This document shows positions 16,512 through 23,319 of a stretch of 38,741 bases of DNA, one piece after another. Made by a program: the position numbers and the translations under genes. The stretch is from Oscillospiraceae bacterium (GTDB lineage: Bacteria > Bacillota > Clostridia > Oscillospirales > Acutalibacteraceae): positions 1 through 38,741 of the forward strand of contig JAQXZE010000056.1 in NCBI GenBank assembly GCA_029227055.1, written 5' to 3'. The notes beneath the pieces are model-generated. The model had not been told where the DNA came from and made no database searches. It worked only from the letters and a program-made list of their open reading frames with translations. Position 1 is the stretch's first letter; every line of letters begins with the position of its first letter.

Positions 16512-17606
16512 TTGGAAGTTCTGTATCAAAATTTACTTACTATCAGTTGGCGCGAAGTGGTTATGTGGGTTATCGGCGCCGTGCTCATTTATCTTGCTAT
16601 TAAGAAGAAAATGGAGCCTTCTTTGCTTTTACCTATGGGATTCGGTGCTATCCTTATAAACCTTCCAAATTCAGGTGCTAAAGCAGTTATAGACCACCTT
16701 TTCAAAATCGGTATTGACAGTCATGAGTTATTCCCGTTAATTCTTTTTATCGGTATCGGCGCAATGATTGATTTTGAGCCATTACTTACAAATCCTAAGC
16801 TTATGATTTTCGGTGCGGCTGCACAGTTTGGTATATTCTTTACTATGTGTTTAGCTTCCCTTTTCGGCTTCGAGCTTCACGATGCGGCATCTGTTGCTAT
16901 TATAGGCGCGGCGGACGGTCCTACCTCGATTTTCGTAGCTAACACATTAAAATCAAATTATACTGCCGCTATAATGGTTGCTGCTTACTCTTATATGGCG
17001 CTTGTTCCAATGGTACAGCCACCTATCATCAAGCTCTGCACCACCAAAAAAGAGCGTCTTATCAGAATGAACTATACTGGCAAAAAGGTATCAAAGCTTA
17101 CAAAAATTCTCTTCCCCATTGTTGTTACAATTGTAGTTGGATTAGTAGCTCCTGACGCTGTTGCTCTTATCGGTTTCTTAATGTTCGGTAACCTTATTAG
17201 AGAATGTGGCGTTCTTGATTCTTTATCTGAGACTGCACAAAAGGTACTCGCAAACCTTATAACCATATTCTTAGGTATCACAATAGCTTCCAGAATGACT
17301 GCAAACGAATTCTTACAGCTTGAAACCCTTCTTATTATGGGACTCGGTCTTGTAGCGTTTATATTTGATACATTCGGCGGCGTTATGATTGCCAAGATTA
17401 TTAACCTCTTTACGAAGAACAAAATCAATCCTATGATAGGTGCTGCCGGTATTTCGGCTTTCCCGATGTCTGCCCGAGTTGTAAACAAGCTCGGTCTTGA
17501 AGAAGATAATCAAAACTTCTTACTTATGCACGCTGTAGGTGTTAATGTTTCAGGACAAATCGCTTCGGTAATTGCAGGCGGTTTAATCTTAGCATTAGTT
17601 AGATAG
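16512..17606 (+). CDS. Na+-translocating decarboxylase beta subunit
   Basis: Membrane subunit of the OadB/GcdB/MmdB family, which couples decarboxylation of a carboxybiotin carrier to Na+ export. Family signatures: LLPMGFGAILINLP, GIGAMIDFEPLLTNP, the central AIIGAADGPTSIFVA, and MIGAAGISAFPMSARVV with LMHAVGVNVSGQIASVIA at the end. The open frame extends back to 16401 through the potD terminator; the TTG at 16512 with GGAGG at good spacing is the real start, giving 364 residues as usual. Next comes a tiny gamma-like gene, but no alpha (carboxyltransferase) or biotin carrier gene is nearby, so the substrate is unknown. Confidence 0.9.
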   Translation: MEVLYQNLLTISWREVVMWVIGAVLIYLAIKKKMEPSLLLPMGFGAILINLPNSGAKAVIDHLFKIGIDSHELFPLILFIGIGAMIDFEPLLTNPKLMIFGAAAQFGIFFTMCLASLFGFELHDAASVAIIGAADGPTSIFVANTLKSNYTAAIMVAAYSYMALVPMVQPPIIKLCTTKKERLIRMNYTGKKVSKLTKILFPIVVTIVVGLVAPDAVALIGFLMFGNLIRECGVLDSLSETAQKVLANLITIFLGITIASRMTANEFLQLETLLIMGLGLVAFIFDTFGGVMIAKIINLFTKNKINPMIGAAGISAFPMSARVVNKLGLEEDNQNFLLMHAVGVNVSGQIASVIAGGLILALVR

Positions 17607-17617
17607 GAGATGTAATT

Positions 17618-17752
17618 ATGAAAATTTCTCTTGAAAATCTTGTTGATGTATTACCTATTATGGGCAAAGGAATGCTCGGTATATTTATAGTTACTGCAGT
17701 TATTATTGCATTTGTTGCAATTCTCAACTCCACAACCAAAAACAGTGACTGA
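17618..17752 (+). CDS. 44-residue OadG-like gamma subunit
   Basis: A single membrane helix (GMLGIFIVTAVIIAFVAIL) with short hydrophilic ends; ATG behind AGGAGA, eleven bases after the beta-subunit stop, ends in TGA. The pattern MGKGMLGIFIVT matches the membrane segment of oxaloacetate decarboxylase gamma chains, which hold the pump together, but the long C-terminal tail and zinc-binding end of classical OadG are absent. Too short for ordinary ORF calling. Confidence 0.75.
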   Translation: MKISLENLVDVLPIMGKGMLGIFIVTAVIIAFVAILNSTTKNSD

Positions 17753-17766
17753 TTATAAAAAAGATT

Positions 17767-17802
17767 TAAGCTCACAGATTTTTTCTGTGAGCTTATTTTT
17801 TT
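17767..17802 (+). terminator. Terminator after the sodium-pump pair
   Basis: TAAGCTCACAGA (17767-17778) and TCTGTGAGCTTA (17784-17795) form a perfect 12-bp stem with a 5-nt loop and seven T. Confidence 0.92.
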
Positions 17803-17858
17803 GAATATTTTATATTATATTTTAAATAATAAGATAGCATAAGGGATGATTTTTTAAA

Positions 17859-18032
17859 ATGAAAATAATTCAGTGTATATTAGACTGTAAATATCAAAGG
17901 GACGGATACTGCGGACTTGAAGCGATATCTACTGTAAATTCGCTAAAGAGCGAATGTCCTCACTACGATAAAAAGCTATCTGATAAGGGAAAGTGCTTCC
18001 CCGATATTTCTGACACCTATAAGTTTCATTGA
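17859..18032 (+). CDS. Small four-to-five-Cys protein, 57 residues
   Basis: A short frame starting MKIIQCILDCKYQRDGYC and continuing GLEAISTV...ECPHY, then a polar tail with one more Cys. The pattern C-x3-C-x7-C ... C-P-H-Y resembles small clostridial proteins that are often (mis)named hydroxymyristoyl-ACP dehydratase and are probably metal-binding; function unknown. AGGGA lies about twelve bases before the ATG, a little far. The last 57 bases overlap the 3' end of radA on the opposite strand. Confidence 0.55.
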   Translation: MKIIQCILDCKYQRDGYCGLEAISTVNSLKSECPHYDKKLSDKGKCFPDISDTYKFH

Positions 18033-19340
18033 GTCGGGACAGAAAGTAATTTGCTTTAGACAGGATTTTGGTAAAACACACTCTGTAAAGCCAAGGCGCG
18101 CCGCCTCATTTACTCTGCGCTGTATACCGGAAACACTTCTGAGTTCACCCGAAAGACCAATTTCACCGATTGCTATCATACCGTCATCAAGAGGTATATC
18201 CCTGATAGCAGAAACAAGCGCCATACATACTGCCAAGTCAGAACCTGTGCCGTCAATCTTTATACCGCCTACTACATTGAGATAAACATCCAAATTAGAG
18301 AAGTATATTCCTATACGCTTTTCTAAAACGGCAAGAATCAAATTCAGTCTATTATAATCAAATCCCGTTGACATACGGCGAGGATTACCGAACCCCGTTG
18401 TTGTAACAAGTGCCTGAATTTCGGCTAGAATGGGTCTTGTTCCCTCAATCATACAGGTGATAGAATCACCCGAAACATTCTTCATTCTACCTGATAGTAG
18501 CATTGCAGAAGGGTTTTCAACTTCGGAAAGACCTTCTTCGGTCATTTCAAAAACACCAATTTCATTAGTTGAGCCGAAACGATTTTTGATAGCTCGGAGA
18601 ATTCTATATGACTGATTTCTCTCACCCTCAAAATAAAGCACAGTATCAACTATATGCTCCATAACCTTTGGACCTGCAATATCTCCGCCCTTGTTAACAT
18701 GACCGACAATAAGAATCGGTATCTGCAAGGTTTTACCAACTCTCAAAAGCATATTAGTAGATTCTCTTACCTGCACGATACTGCCTGCCGAAGAAGAAAG
18801 CTCGGGAATCTGCATAGTCTGAATAGAGTCTACCATAACTATATCAGGCTTTGCAGTTTTAATGTATTCACAAACCGACTGAACATCAGTTTCCGTTATA
18901 ACGGTCACATTATCTCCGCTAACGCCTATCCTATTTGCTCGCATTTTAATCTGCACAGCAGATTCTTCTCCCGATACATAAAGAATCCTTAAGGTATCCT
19001 TAAAGGCGTTACACACCTGAAGTAAAATAGTGGATTTACCGATTCCGGGGTCACCGCTAAGCAGTACAACAGAGCCCTTCACTATTCCACCGCCAAGCAC
19101 GCGGTCAAGCTCCGAAATTTTAGTAACAAATCTGAACTCGGAATTTGAATCTATCTGCGAAAGGGTTTTAGCATCTGAAAAATTCAAAGATGACGGCTCA
19201 CTGTTTATTTGTTTTGCAGAGGTTTTGATTTGTTCGCACATAGTATTCCATGAACCGCAGTCATCACACTGCCCCGTCCATTTGGGTGCCTCGTGTCCAC
19301 ATACGCTACATACATAAACCGTTTTGACTTTACTTGCCAT
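17976..19340 (-). CDS. radA: DNA repair protein RadA
   Basis: RecA-like ATPase that promotes branch migration in recombinational repair. N-terminal zinc finger CSVCGHEAPKWTGQCDDC, Walker A GDPGIGKST, the RadA-specific KNRFG motif (followed by STNEIGVFEM), and a C-terminal Lon-protease-like domain with GGIKIDGTGSDLAVCMAL and GEIGLSGELR. 454 residues from ATG 19340, which has AAAGGAAG; an upstream GTG at 19364 would overlap the amidase stop and is less likely. Thirteen bases after the amidase gene, probably co-transcribed. Confidence 0.96.
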   Translation of the reverse strand: MASKVKTVYVCSVCGHEAPKWTGQCDDCGSWNTMCEQIKTSAKQINSEPSSLNFSDAKTLSQIDSNSEFRFVTKISELDRVLGGGIVKGSVVLLSGDPGIGKSTILLQVCNAFKDTLRILYVSGEESAVQIKMRANRIGVSGDNVTVITETDVQSVCEYIKTAKPDIVMVDSIQTMQIPELSSSAGSIVQVRESTNMLLRVGKTLQIPILIVGHVNKGGDIAGPKVMEHIVDTVLYFEGERNQSYRILRAIKNRFGSTNEIGVFEMTEEGLSEVENPSAMLLSGRMKNVSGDSITCMIEGTRPILAEIQALVTTTGFGNPRRMSTGFDYNRLNLILAVLEKRIGIYFSNLDVYLNVVGGIKIDGTGSDLAVCMALVSAIRDIPLDDGMIAIGEIGLSGELRSVSGIQRRVNEAARLGFTECVLPKSCLKQITFCPDSMKLIGVRNIGEALSLIR

Positions 19341-19353
19341 AAAATTTCTTCCT

Positions 19354-20058
19354 TTATTTTTCACTAAAATATTCGAGAATACCGCAAAGAATCGAAAATG
19401 ATATCCGACTTTGGTATTCCTTAGTTTTTAAATTTTCCAAATCCCGTTTATTGCTCAAAAATCCGCACTCAACAATAACCGCCGGAACAGTAGCATTGTG
19501 AAGCAAATAAGTTGCACTCGTTCCTTGCTTTATAACTCTGTCGTTATAAGGTTGCAACTGATTTTTAATCGTTTCTTGAACAAATTTTGCAATTTTTGCC
19601 GACTCTTCACTGTTTTTAGAATAAAAAACCTGTGCACCGTTTGCAGCCGATGTAGTGAATTTATTCAAATGAATACTTATATAAACTGCATCAGGATATT
19701 TTTCCATAAGCAGAAGTCTGTTTTTAAGGTCACTCTTTTTCCGCTCGGCAATTTTATCACTGCCGGTACTGTCGGTACCGATATCCTCAGTCCTTGTCAT
19801 TATAACATCAAAACCCGACAATTTTAGCATCTTACATACATTTTTAGTTATGTTTAAATTGATATCTTTTTCAACGGTGCCGTCGTCTGCAACTGCACCG
19901 CCGTCAAACCCGCCGTGGCCTGCATCTAATATGATTTTTGACGGAGTTTCTGCTTTGGTAGAAACATTAATATTATCATTTTGCAAATTGCTAAGAAGTC
20001 CCAAAACACAAACTAAAATAATTGAGAAAAATATTTTTAATCGCCGTTTTATATTCAC
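19354..20058 (-). CDS. cwlD: N-acetylmuramoyl-L-alanine amidase, CwlD-like
   Basis: Zinc amidase (Amidase_3) with one N-terminal membrane helix or uncleaved signal (about 7-25). Metal and catalytic residues are in place: His in ILDAGHGGFDGGA, Glu in GTVEKDINL, His in YISIHLNKF and Glu in VIVECGFLSN. Length (234) and single-domain layout fit CwlD, which removes side peptides to make muramic-delta-lactam in the spore cortex; a vegetative amidase cannot be excluded. GTG start with GGAG seven bases before. Confidence 0.82.
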   Translation of the reverse strand: MNIKRRLKIFFSIILVCVLGLLSNLQNDNINVSTKAETPSKIILDAGHGGFDGGAVADDGTVEKDINLNITKNVCKMLKLSGFDVIMTRTEDIGTDSTGSDKIAERKKSDLKNRLLLMEKYPDAVYISIHLNKFTTSAANGAQVFYSKNSEESAKIAKFVQETIKNQLQPYNDRVIKQGTSATYLLHNATVPAVIVECGFLSNKRDLENLKTKEYQSRISFSILCGILEYFSEK

Positions 20059-20161
20059 ACAATCACTCCGCAGCTATTACTAATCTAAAATATGTTTATA
20101 AATTTAGCATTAGACCGCAAAGTTTTACTAATTAGCATTTTTCTGCCTTTTGTGTTTTTTC

Positions 20162-20215
20162 TTGACATTTTTCGACATTTAATATATAATAAAATACACT
20201 TAAAGAAAGTGTATT
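20162..20215 (+). promoter_or_regulatory. Consensus plus-strand promoter followed by hairpin
   Basis: TTGACA (20162-20167), 17-bp spacer, TATAAT (20185-20190): a perfect promoter. The expected start of transcription falls at a stem AATACACTT/AAGTGTATT (20193-20201 / 20207-20215). No gene follows at once: the transcript would run antisense through the tRNA-Thr terminator and tRNA toward the XRE gene at 20474. Confidence 0.6.
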
Positions 20216-20254
20216 AGAGTGCCCTTAACCCTCTTTTACCTCAAAACAATGGCT

Positions 20255-20299
20255 ATAGAAAAAAGAGCCTCAACTATGCGAATTGCTAGTCGAGGCTCT
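20255..20299 (-). terminator. Terminator after tRNA-Thr
   Basis: Minus strand AGAGCCTCGACTA pairs with TAGTTGAGGCTCT (one mismatch/G-U) and is followed by six T. Confidence 0.88.
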
Positions 20300-20303
20300 C
20301 TAT

Positions 20304-20379
20304 TGGAGCTGAAGATGGGACTTGAACCCACGACCTGCTGATTACGAATCAGCTGCTCTACCAACTGAGCCACTCCAGC
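20304..20379 (-). tRNA. tRNA-Thr (anticodon CGT)
   Basis: 76 nt cloverleaf on the minus strand: acceptor GCTGGAG/CTTCAGC, D arm GCTC...GAGC, anticodon stem GCTGA/TCAGC around loop TTCGTAA (anticodon CGT, reads ACG), T arm with GGTTCAAGTCC, discriminator T and encoded CCA. Confidence 0.96.
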
Positions 20380-20394
20380 ACAAATTACTAATAT

Positions 20395-20422
20395 ATTATA
20401 TCAGTTTTACAATTTAAGTCAA
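20395..20422 (-). promoter_or_regulatory. Promoter of tRNA-Thr
   Basis: Minus strand TTGACT (20417-20422), 16-bp spacer, TATAAT (20395-20400), about 16 bases before the tRNA. Confidence 0.7.
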
Positions 20423-20473
20423 GTCTTTTTACGGATAATACAACCCATATTTTAGGGACACAGGAGTGATTTT

Positions 20474-20914
20474 ATGGATAATTATATTAACAAAAGAATT
20501 GCGGAGCTTAGAAATCTTAAAGGACTTACTCAAGCAGACTTTGCGAACTGTCTTGGTATAAAGCCAAGTACATATTCAAGAAAGGAATCCAAGGGCACCT
20601 TTAAGCCTGAAGAGCTTTCTAAAATTGCCACTTTGCTTGGAATCACCATTGCAGAATTGTTCTCAGAGAACACAGACAATCAAAAGGCAAACGCTAATGT
20701 CCCCGAAAAGCTTCGTCAGCCTTCCCCATCTAATACTACCGAAGAAAACGATGTTTTTCCACTCACACCTCCCGAAAGAAATGTATTGCAGATACTTCGC
20801 CACGCATCCAAAAATGATAAGAAATTCATTCTTGAGGTGGTTGAATATTGTTATAAAAAGCCTAATATATCTGCAGAGAAAGCCGATGCGGTTATGAACG
20901 AGCTTAAAAAGTAA
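20474..20914 (+). CDS. XRE-family transcriptional regulator
   Basis: 146 residues: Cro/CI-type helix-turn-helix in the first 65 (RIAELRNLKGLTQADFANCL, IKPSTYSRKESKG), then a Pro/Asn-rich linker and a C-terminal helical part (ERNVLQILRHASKNDKKFIL). Its target is unknown. AGGAGTG before ATG. It shares a bidirectional terminator with the convergent comM gene. Confidence 0.8.
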   Translation: MDNYINKRIAELRNLKGLTQADFANCLGIKPSTYSRKESKGTFKPEELSKIATLLGITIAELFSENTDNQKANANVPEKLRQPSPSNTTEENDVFPLTPPERNVLQILRHASKNDKKFILEVVEYCYKKPNISAEKADAVMNELKK

Positions 20915-20920
20915 AATTTT

Positions 20921-20957
20921 AAAGACTGTTTCACATTTTGTGAAACAGTCTTTTTTT
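20921..20957. terminator. Bidirectional terminator between xre gene and comM
   Basis: AAAGACTGTTTCACA (20921-20935) and its exact complement (20939-20953) with a 3-nt loop; A-run on one side and T-run on the other. Confidence 0.9.
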
Positions 20958-22482
20958 ATTCGCCCCAATATTTTCGGTCTAAGCTTCTAAACCTGATTGC
21001 CGAGAAAATATGATTCTTATCTATCTTTTCGCTTTCCTGTAAATCTGCAATGGTTCTTGCAACCTTTAAAATTCGGTCATAGGCTCTTGCAGATAATCCT
21101 AAATCATCAAATGAGCGGCGAAGAAATTCGTTTGCCTCATCTGTCATAACACAGAACTTTTTAAGCATTGATGGGGTAAGTCTTGCATTACAAGTAATGC
21201 CTGTCCCCTTATATCGCTCTACCTGAATTTTTCTCGCTTTATTTACCCTTGTTCTTATTTCTGCAGAGCTCTCAGCAGGTAAATTTGTATTCAATGAATT
21301 AAAATCAACAGGCGGCACCTCTACATGAATATCAAGTCTGTCAAGCATAGGACCTGATATTCTGTTTAAATATTTATGCACCATATTTGATGAACAGGTA
21401 CAAGGCTTTGTCGGGTGTCCGTAAAATCCGCAAGGACAAGGATTCATAGCAGCAACAAAGGTTATTTCACTCGGATATGTAACGCTTCCCGAAACCCTCG
21501 ATACAGTAACTTTGCCGTCTTCAAGAGGCTGCCTTAGTGCCTCCATAACCTCGCGCTTAAATTCGGGAAGCTCATCCAAAAACAAAACGCCGTTATGGGC
21601 AAGCGATATCTCACCCGGTTTTGGTATTGTACCGCCACCCGTAAGGCCTGCAGTAGAGACTGTATGATGCGGTGCTCTGAAAGGTCTTGTAGTGACAATC
21701 GGGAATTTACTGTTCAAAACTCCCGCTACCGAGTGTATCTTTGTAGTCTCAATAGATTCTTCAAAGGTCATTTCGGGTAAAATTGTAGGAAGTCTTTTAG
21801 CAAGCATACTTTTACCGGCTCCGGGAGGGCCTATAAGCAATATATTATGACCGCCTGCCGCCGCAACCTCAAGGGCCTTTTTAGGCAACACCTGTCCCTT
21901 TACATCCTTAAAATCAAGCATAGCATTCTCAAATTCTTCTGAATTCTGACAGTACTCTGTGGGTGGTATTGGATTAGTGTTATTCAAGTGGGCTATAAGG
22001 TCGGATATATTATCCACACCGTAAACCTCAACACCCTCAATCACAGCACCCTCCATAGCATTCTCCTTCGGAACATAAATCTTTTTTATTCCGTTTTGAA
22101 GAGCGGTAATTGCCATAGCCAAAACACCGCCAACGCCTCGAACTCTGCCGTCTAGAGATACTTCACCGACAAAAACACTGTCCGACACATCAATATCAAG
22201 CTGATTAGAAGCCTTTAAAATGGCTATAAGTATAGGTAAATCATAAACCGAGCCTTCCTTTTTCTTATCGGCGGGAGCTAAATTTACAGTTATTCTGCCC
22301 GTAGGAAACTTATATCCGCAGTTTTTGATTGCGGCTCTAACTCTATCCCTCGATTCCTTAACCGCCGCATCAGGAAGACCTACGATATCAAAGGACGGCA
22401 GACCGCCCGACACATCGGCTTCAATTTCAATCATATATGTATCAATACCGAAAAGACCGATACTAATAAGCTTTGAAAACAC
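20956..22482 (-). CDS. comM: YifB/ComM-family Mg-chelatase-like AAA ATPase
   Basis: 508-residue protein of the ComM/YifB family. N-terminal Lon-like domain (DIVGLPDAAVKESRDRVRAA, SLDGRVRGVGGVL), AAA core with Walker A GPPGAGKS and Walker B NGVLFLDELPEF, a Cys cluster (NPCPCGFYGHPTKPCTCS), and the C-terminal winged part. In competent bacteria ComM is a branch-migration helicase for transformation; its role in Clostridia is unclear. GTG start with AAAGGTG. Confidence 0.93.
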   Translation of the reverse strand: MFSKLISIGLFGIDTYMIEIEADVSGGLPSFDIVGLPDAAVKESRDRVRAAIKNCGYKFPTGRITVNLAPADKKKEGSVYDLPILIAILKASNQLDIDVSDSVFVGEVSLDGRVRGVGGVLAMAITALQNGIKKIYVPKENAMEGAVIEGVEVYGVDNISDLIAHLNNTNPIPPTEYCQNSEEFENAMLDFKDVKGQVLPKKALEVAAAGGHNILLIGPPGAGKSMLAKRLPTILPEMTFEESIETTKIHSVAGVLNSKFPIVTTRPFRAPHHTVSTAGLTGGGTIPKPGEISLAHNGVLFLDELPEFKREVMEALRQPLEDGKVTVSRVSGSVTYPSEITFVAAMNPCPCGFYGHPTKPCTCSSNMVHKYLNRISGPMLDRLDIHVEVPPVDFNSLNTNLPAESSAEIRTRVNKARKIQVERYKGTGITCNARLTPSMLKKFCVMTDEANEFLRRSFDDLGLSARAYDRILKVARTIADLQESEKIDKNHIFSAIRFRSLDRKYWGE

Positions 22483-22511
22483 AAAATCACACCTTTTAAC
22501 CGTATAAATTT

Positions 22512-22540
22512 ATTTTAAAATAAATAGCATAATTTGTCAA
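22512..22540 (-). promoter_or_regulatory. Promoter of comM
   Basis: Minus strand TTGACA (22535-22540), 17-bp spacer, TAAAAT (22512-22517), about 30 bases before the start codon. Confidence 0.72.
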
Positions 22541-22623
22541 TTACAATAAACATGAACTTCACGGCATATTAAAGTATTTTTTCGGGAATAATTTATGTAA
22601 TTATGCTAAAATGTGGTGGTTAT

Positions 22624-23238
22624 ATGAAAAAGAGGCTCAAAATTGTTTTAATTTTTATAGGAGTAATTCTTTTATCGATCGGAATTATGGTAGGAAGTGC
22701 CTATATCTATCTTGAAGCATCGCTCAGAGCAGACAATGCCGACAACTCTCAGGAAAACATACCATATACAGCTCCCCTCCCCGATTCTGTTGGGGTTCTC
22801 TTTTTATTGCCTGATAACTGCGGATATCTATTTTATTTGGGCTTTGCAGATGACGAGCTACTGATAACTACAGTAACCGACTACGACGGCAGCGAAGATT
22901 ATTTCGGCTACACCGCAACCTACGAAATTCTTTGTGACTATACCTTTTTAGCCGAATTTATAGACAGACTCGGCGGAATCGAGCTTTATGATTCAGGCAA
23001 AACATTACGATATACAGGTGTACAAATAATAGATAAAATCTACACAGGGAACAATAATTCAGACCTTAAAAAAGAGGTAGTCAGAATAATATTTGAAAAA
23101 ATTGCTGATGTAGGTATTACAAAAGAGGACTTCTCTTTCATAATAAGTAGTACCGAAACAAACCTTACTGTCCCTGACTGCTACTACTGGCCTCCATATC
23201 TCACAGAAATTGCCGAAAAAGCGCGATTTATAAACTAA
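22624..23238 (+). CDS. Short membrane-anchored protein, degenerate LCP-like domain
   Basis: About 204 residues: one N-terminal membrane helix (LKIVLIFIGVILLSIGIMVG) and an extracytoplasmic domain. The order of segments (LITTVTDYDG, then FLAEFIDRLGGIELYDSGKT, a Y-T-G-x-Q-I-I-D-K segment and KKEVVRIIFEKI) follows the LytR-CpsA-Psr fold, but the Arg and Asp residues that bind the polyprenyl phosphate in true LCP transferases are not obvious and the domain is short. Start at ATG 22624 behind GTGGTGG rather than TTG 22603. Possibly a non-catalytic relative; function unknown. Confidence 0.5.
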   Translation: MKKRLKIVLIFIGVILLSIGIMVGSAYIYLEASLRADNADNSQENIPYTAPLPDSVGVLFLLPDNCGYLFYLGFADDELLITTVTDYDGSEDYFGYTATYEILCDYTFLAEFIDRLGGIELYDSGKTLRYTGVQIIDKIYTGNNNSDLKKEVVRIIFEKIADVGITKEDFSFIISSTETNLTVPDCYYWPPYLTEIAEKARFIN

Positions 23239-23254
23239 AATGGGTTATTTTAAA

Positions 23255-23283
23255 TTGACAAACCGTAGATTAAGTTATATACT
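23255..23283 (+). promoter_or_regulatory. Promoter of glnN
   Basis: TTGACA (23255-23260), 17-bp spacer, TATACT (23278-23283). The leader to the TTG start is only about 30 nt, so there is no room for a riboswitch. Confidence 0.82.
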
Positions 23284-23319
23284 AAACAGTATAGATTTTA
23301 GTTTACGGGAGGTATTGCT

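Noticed and set aside
23284-23319. Glutamine riboswitch before glnN
   Set aside because: The leader is only about 30 nt and lacks the glnA RNA motif.
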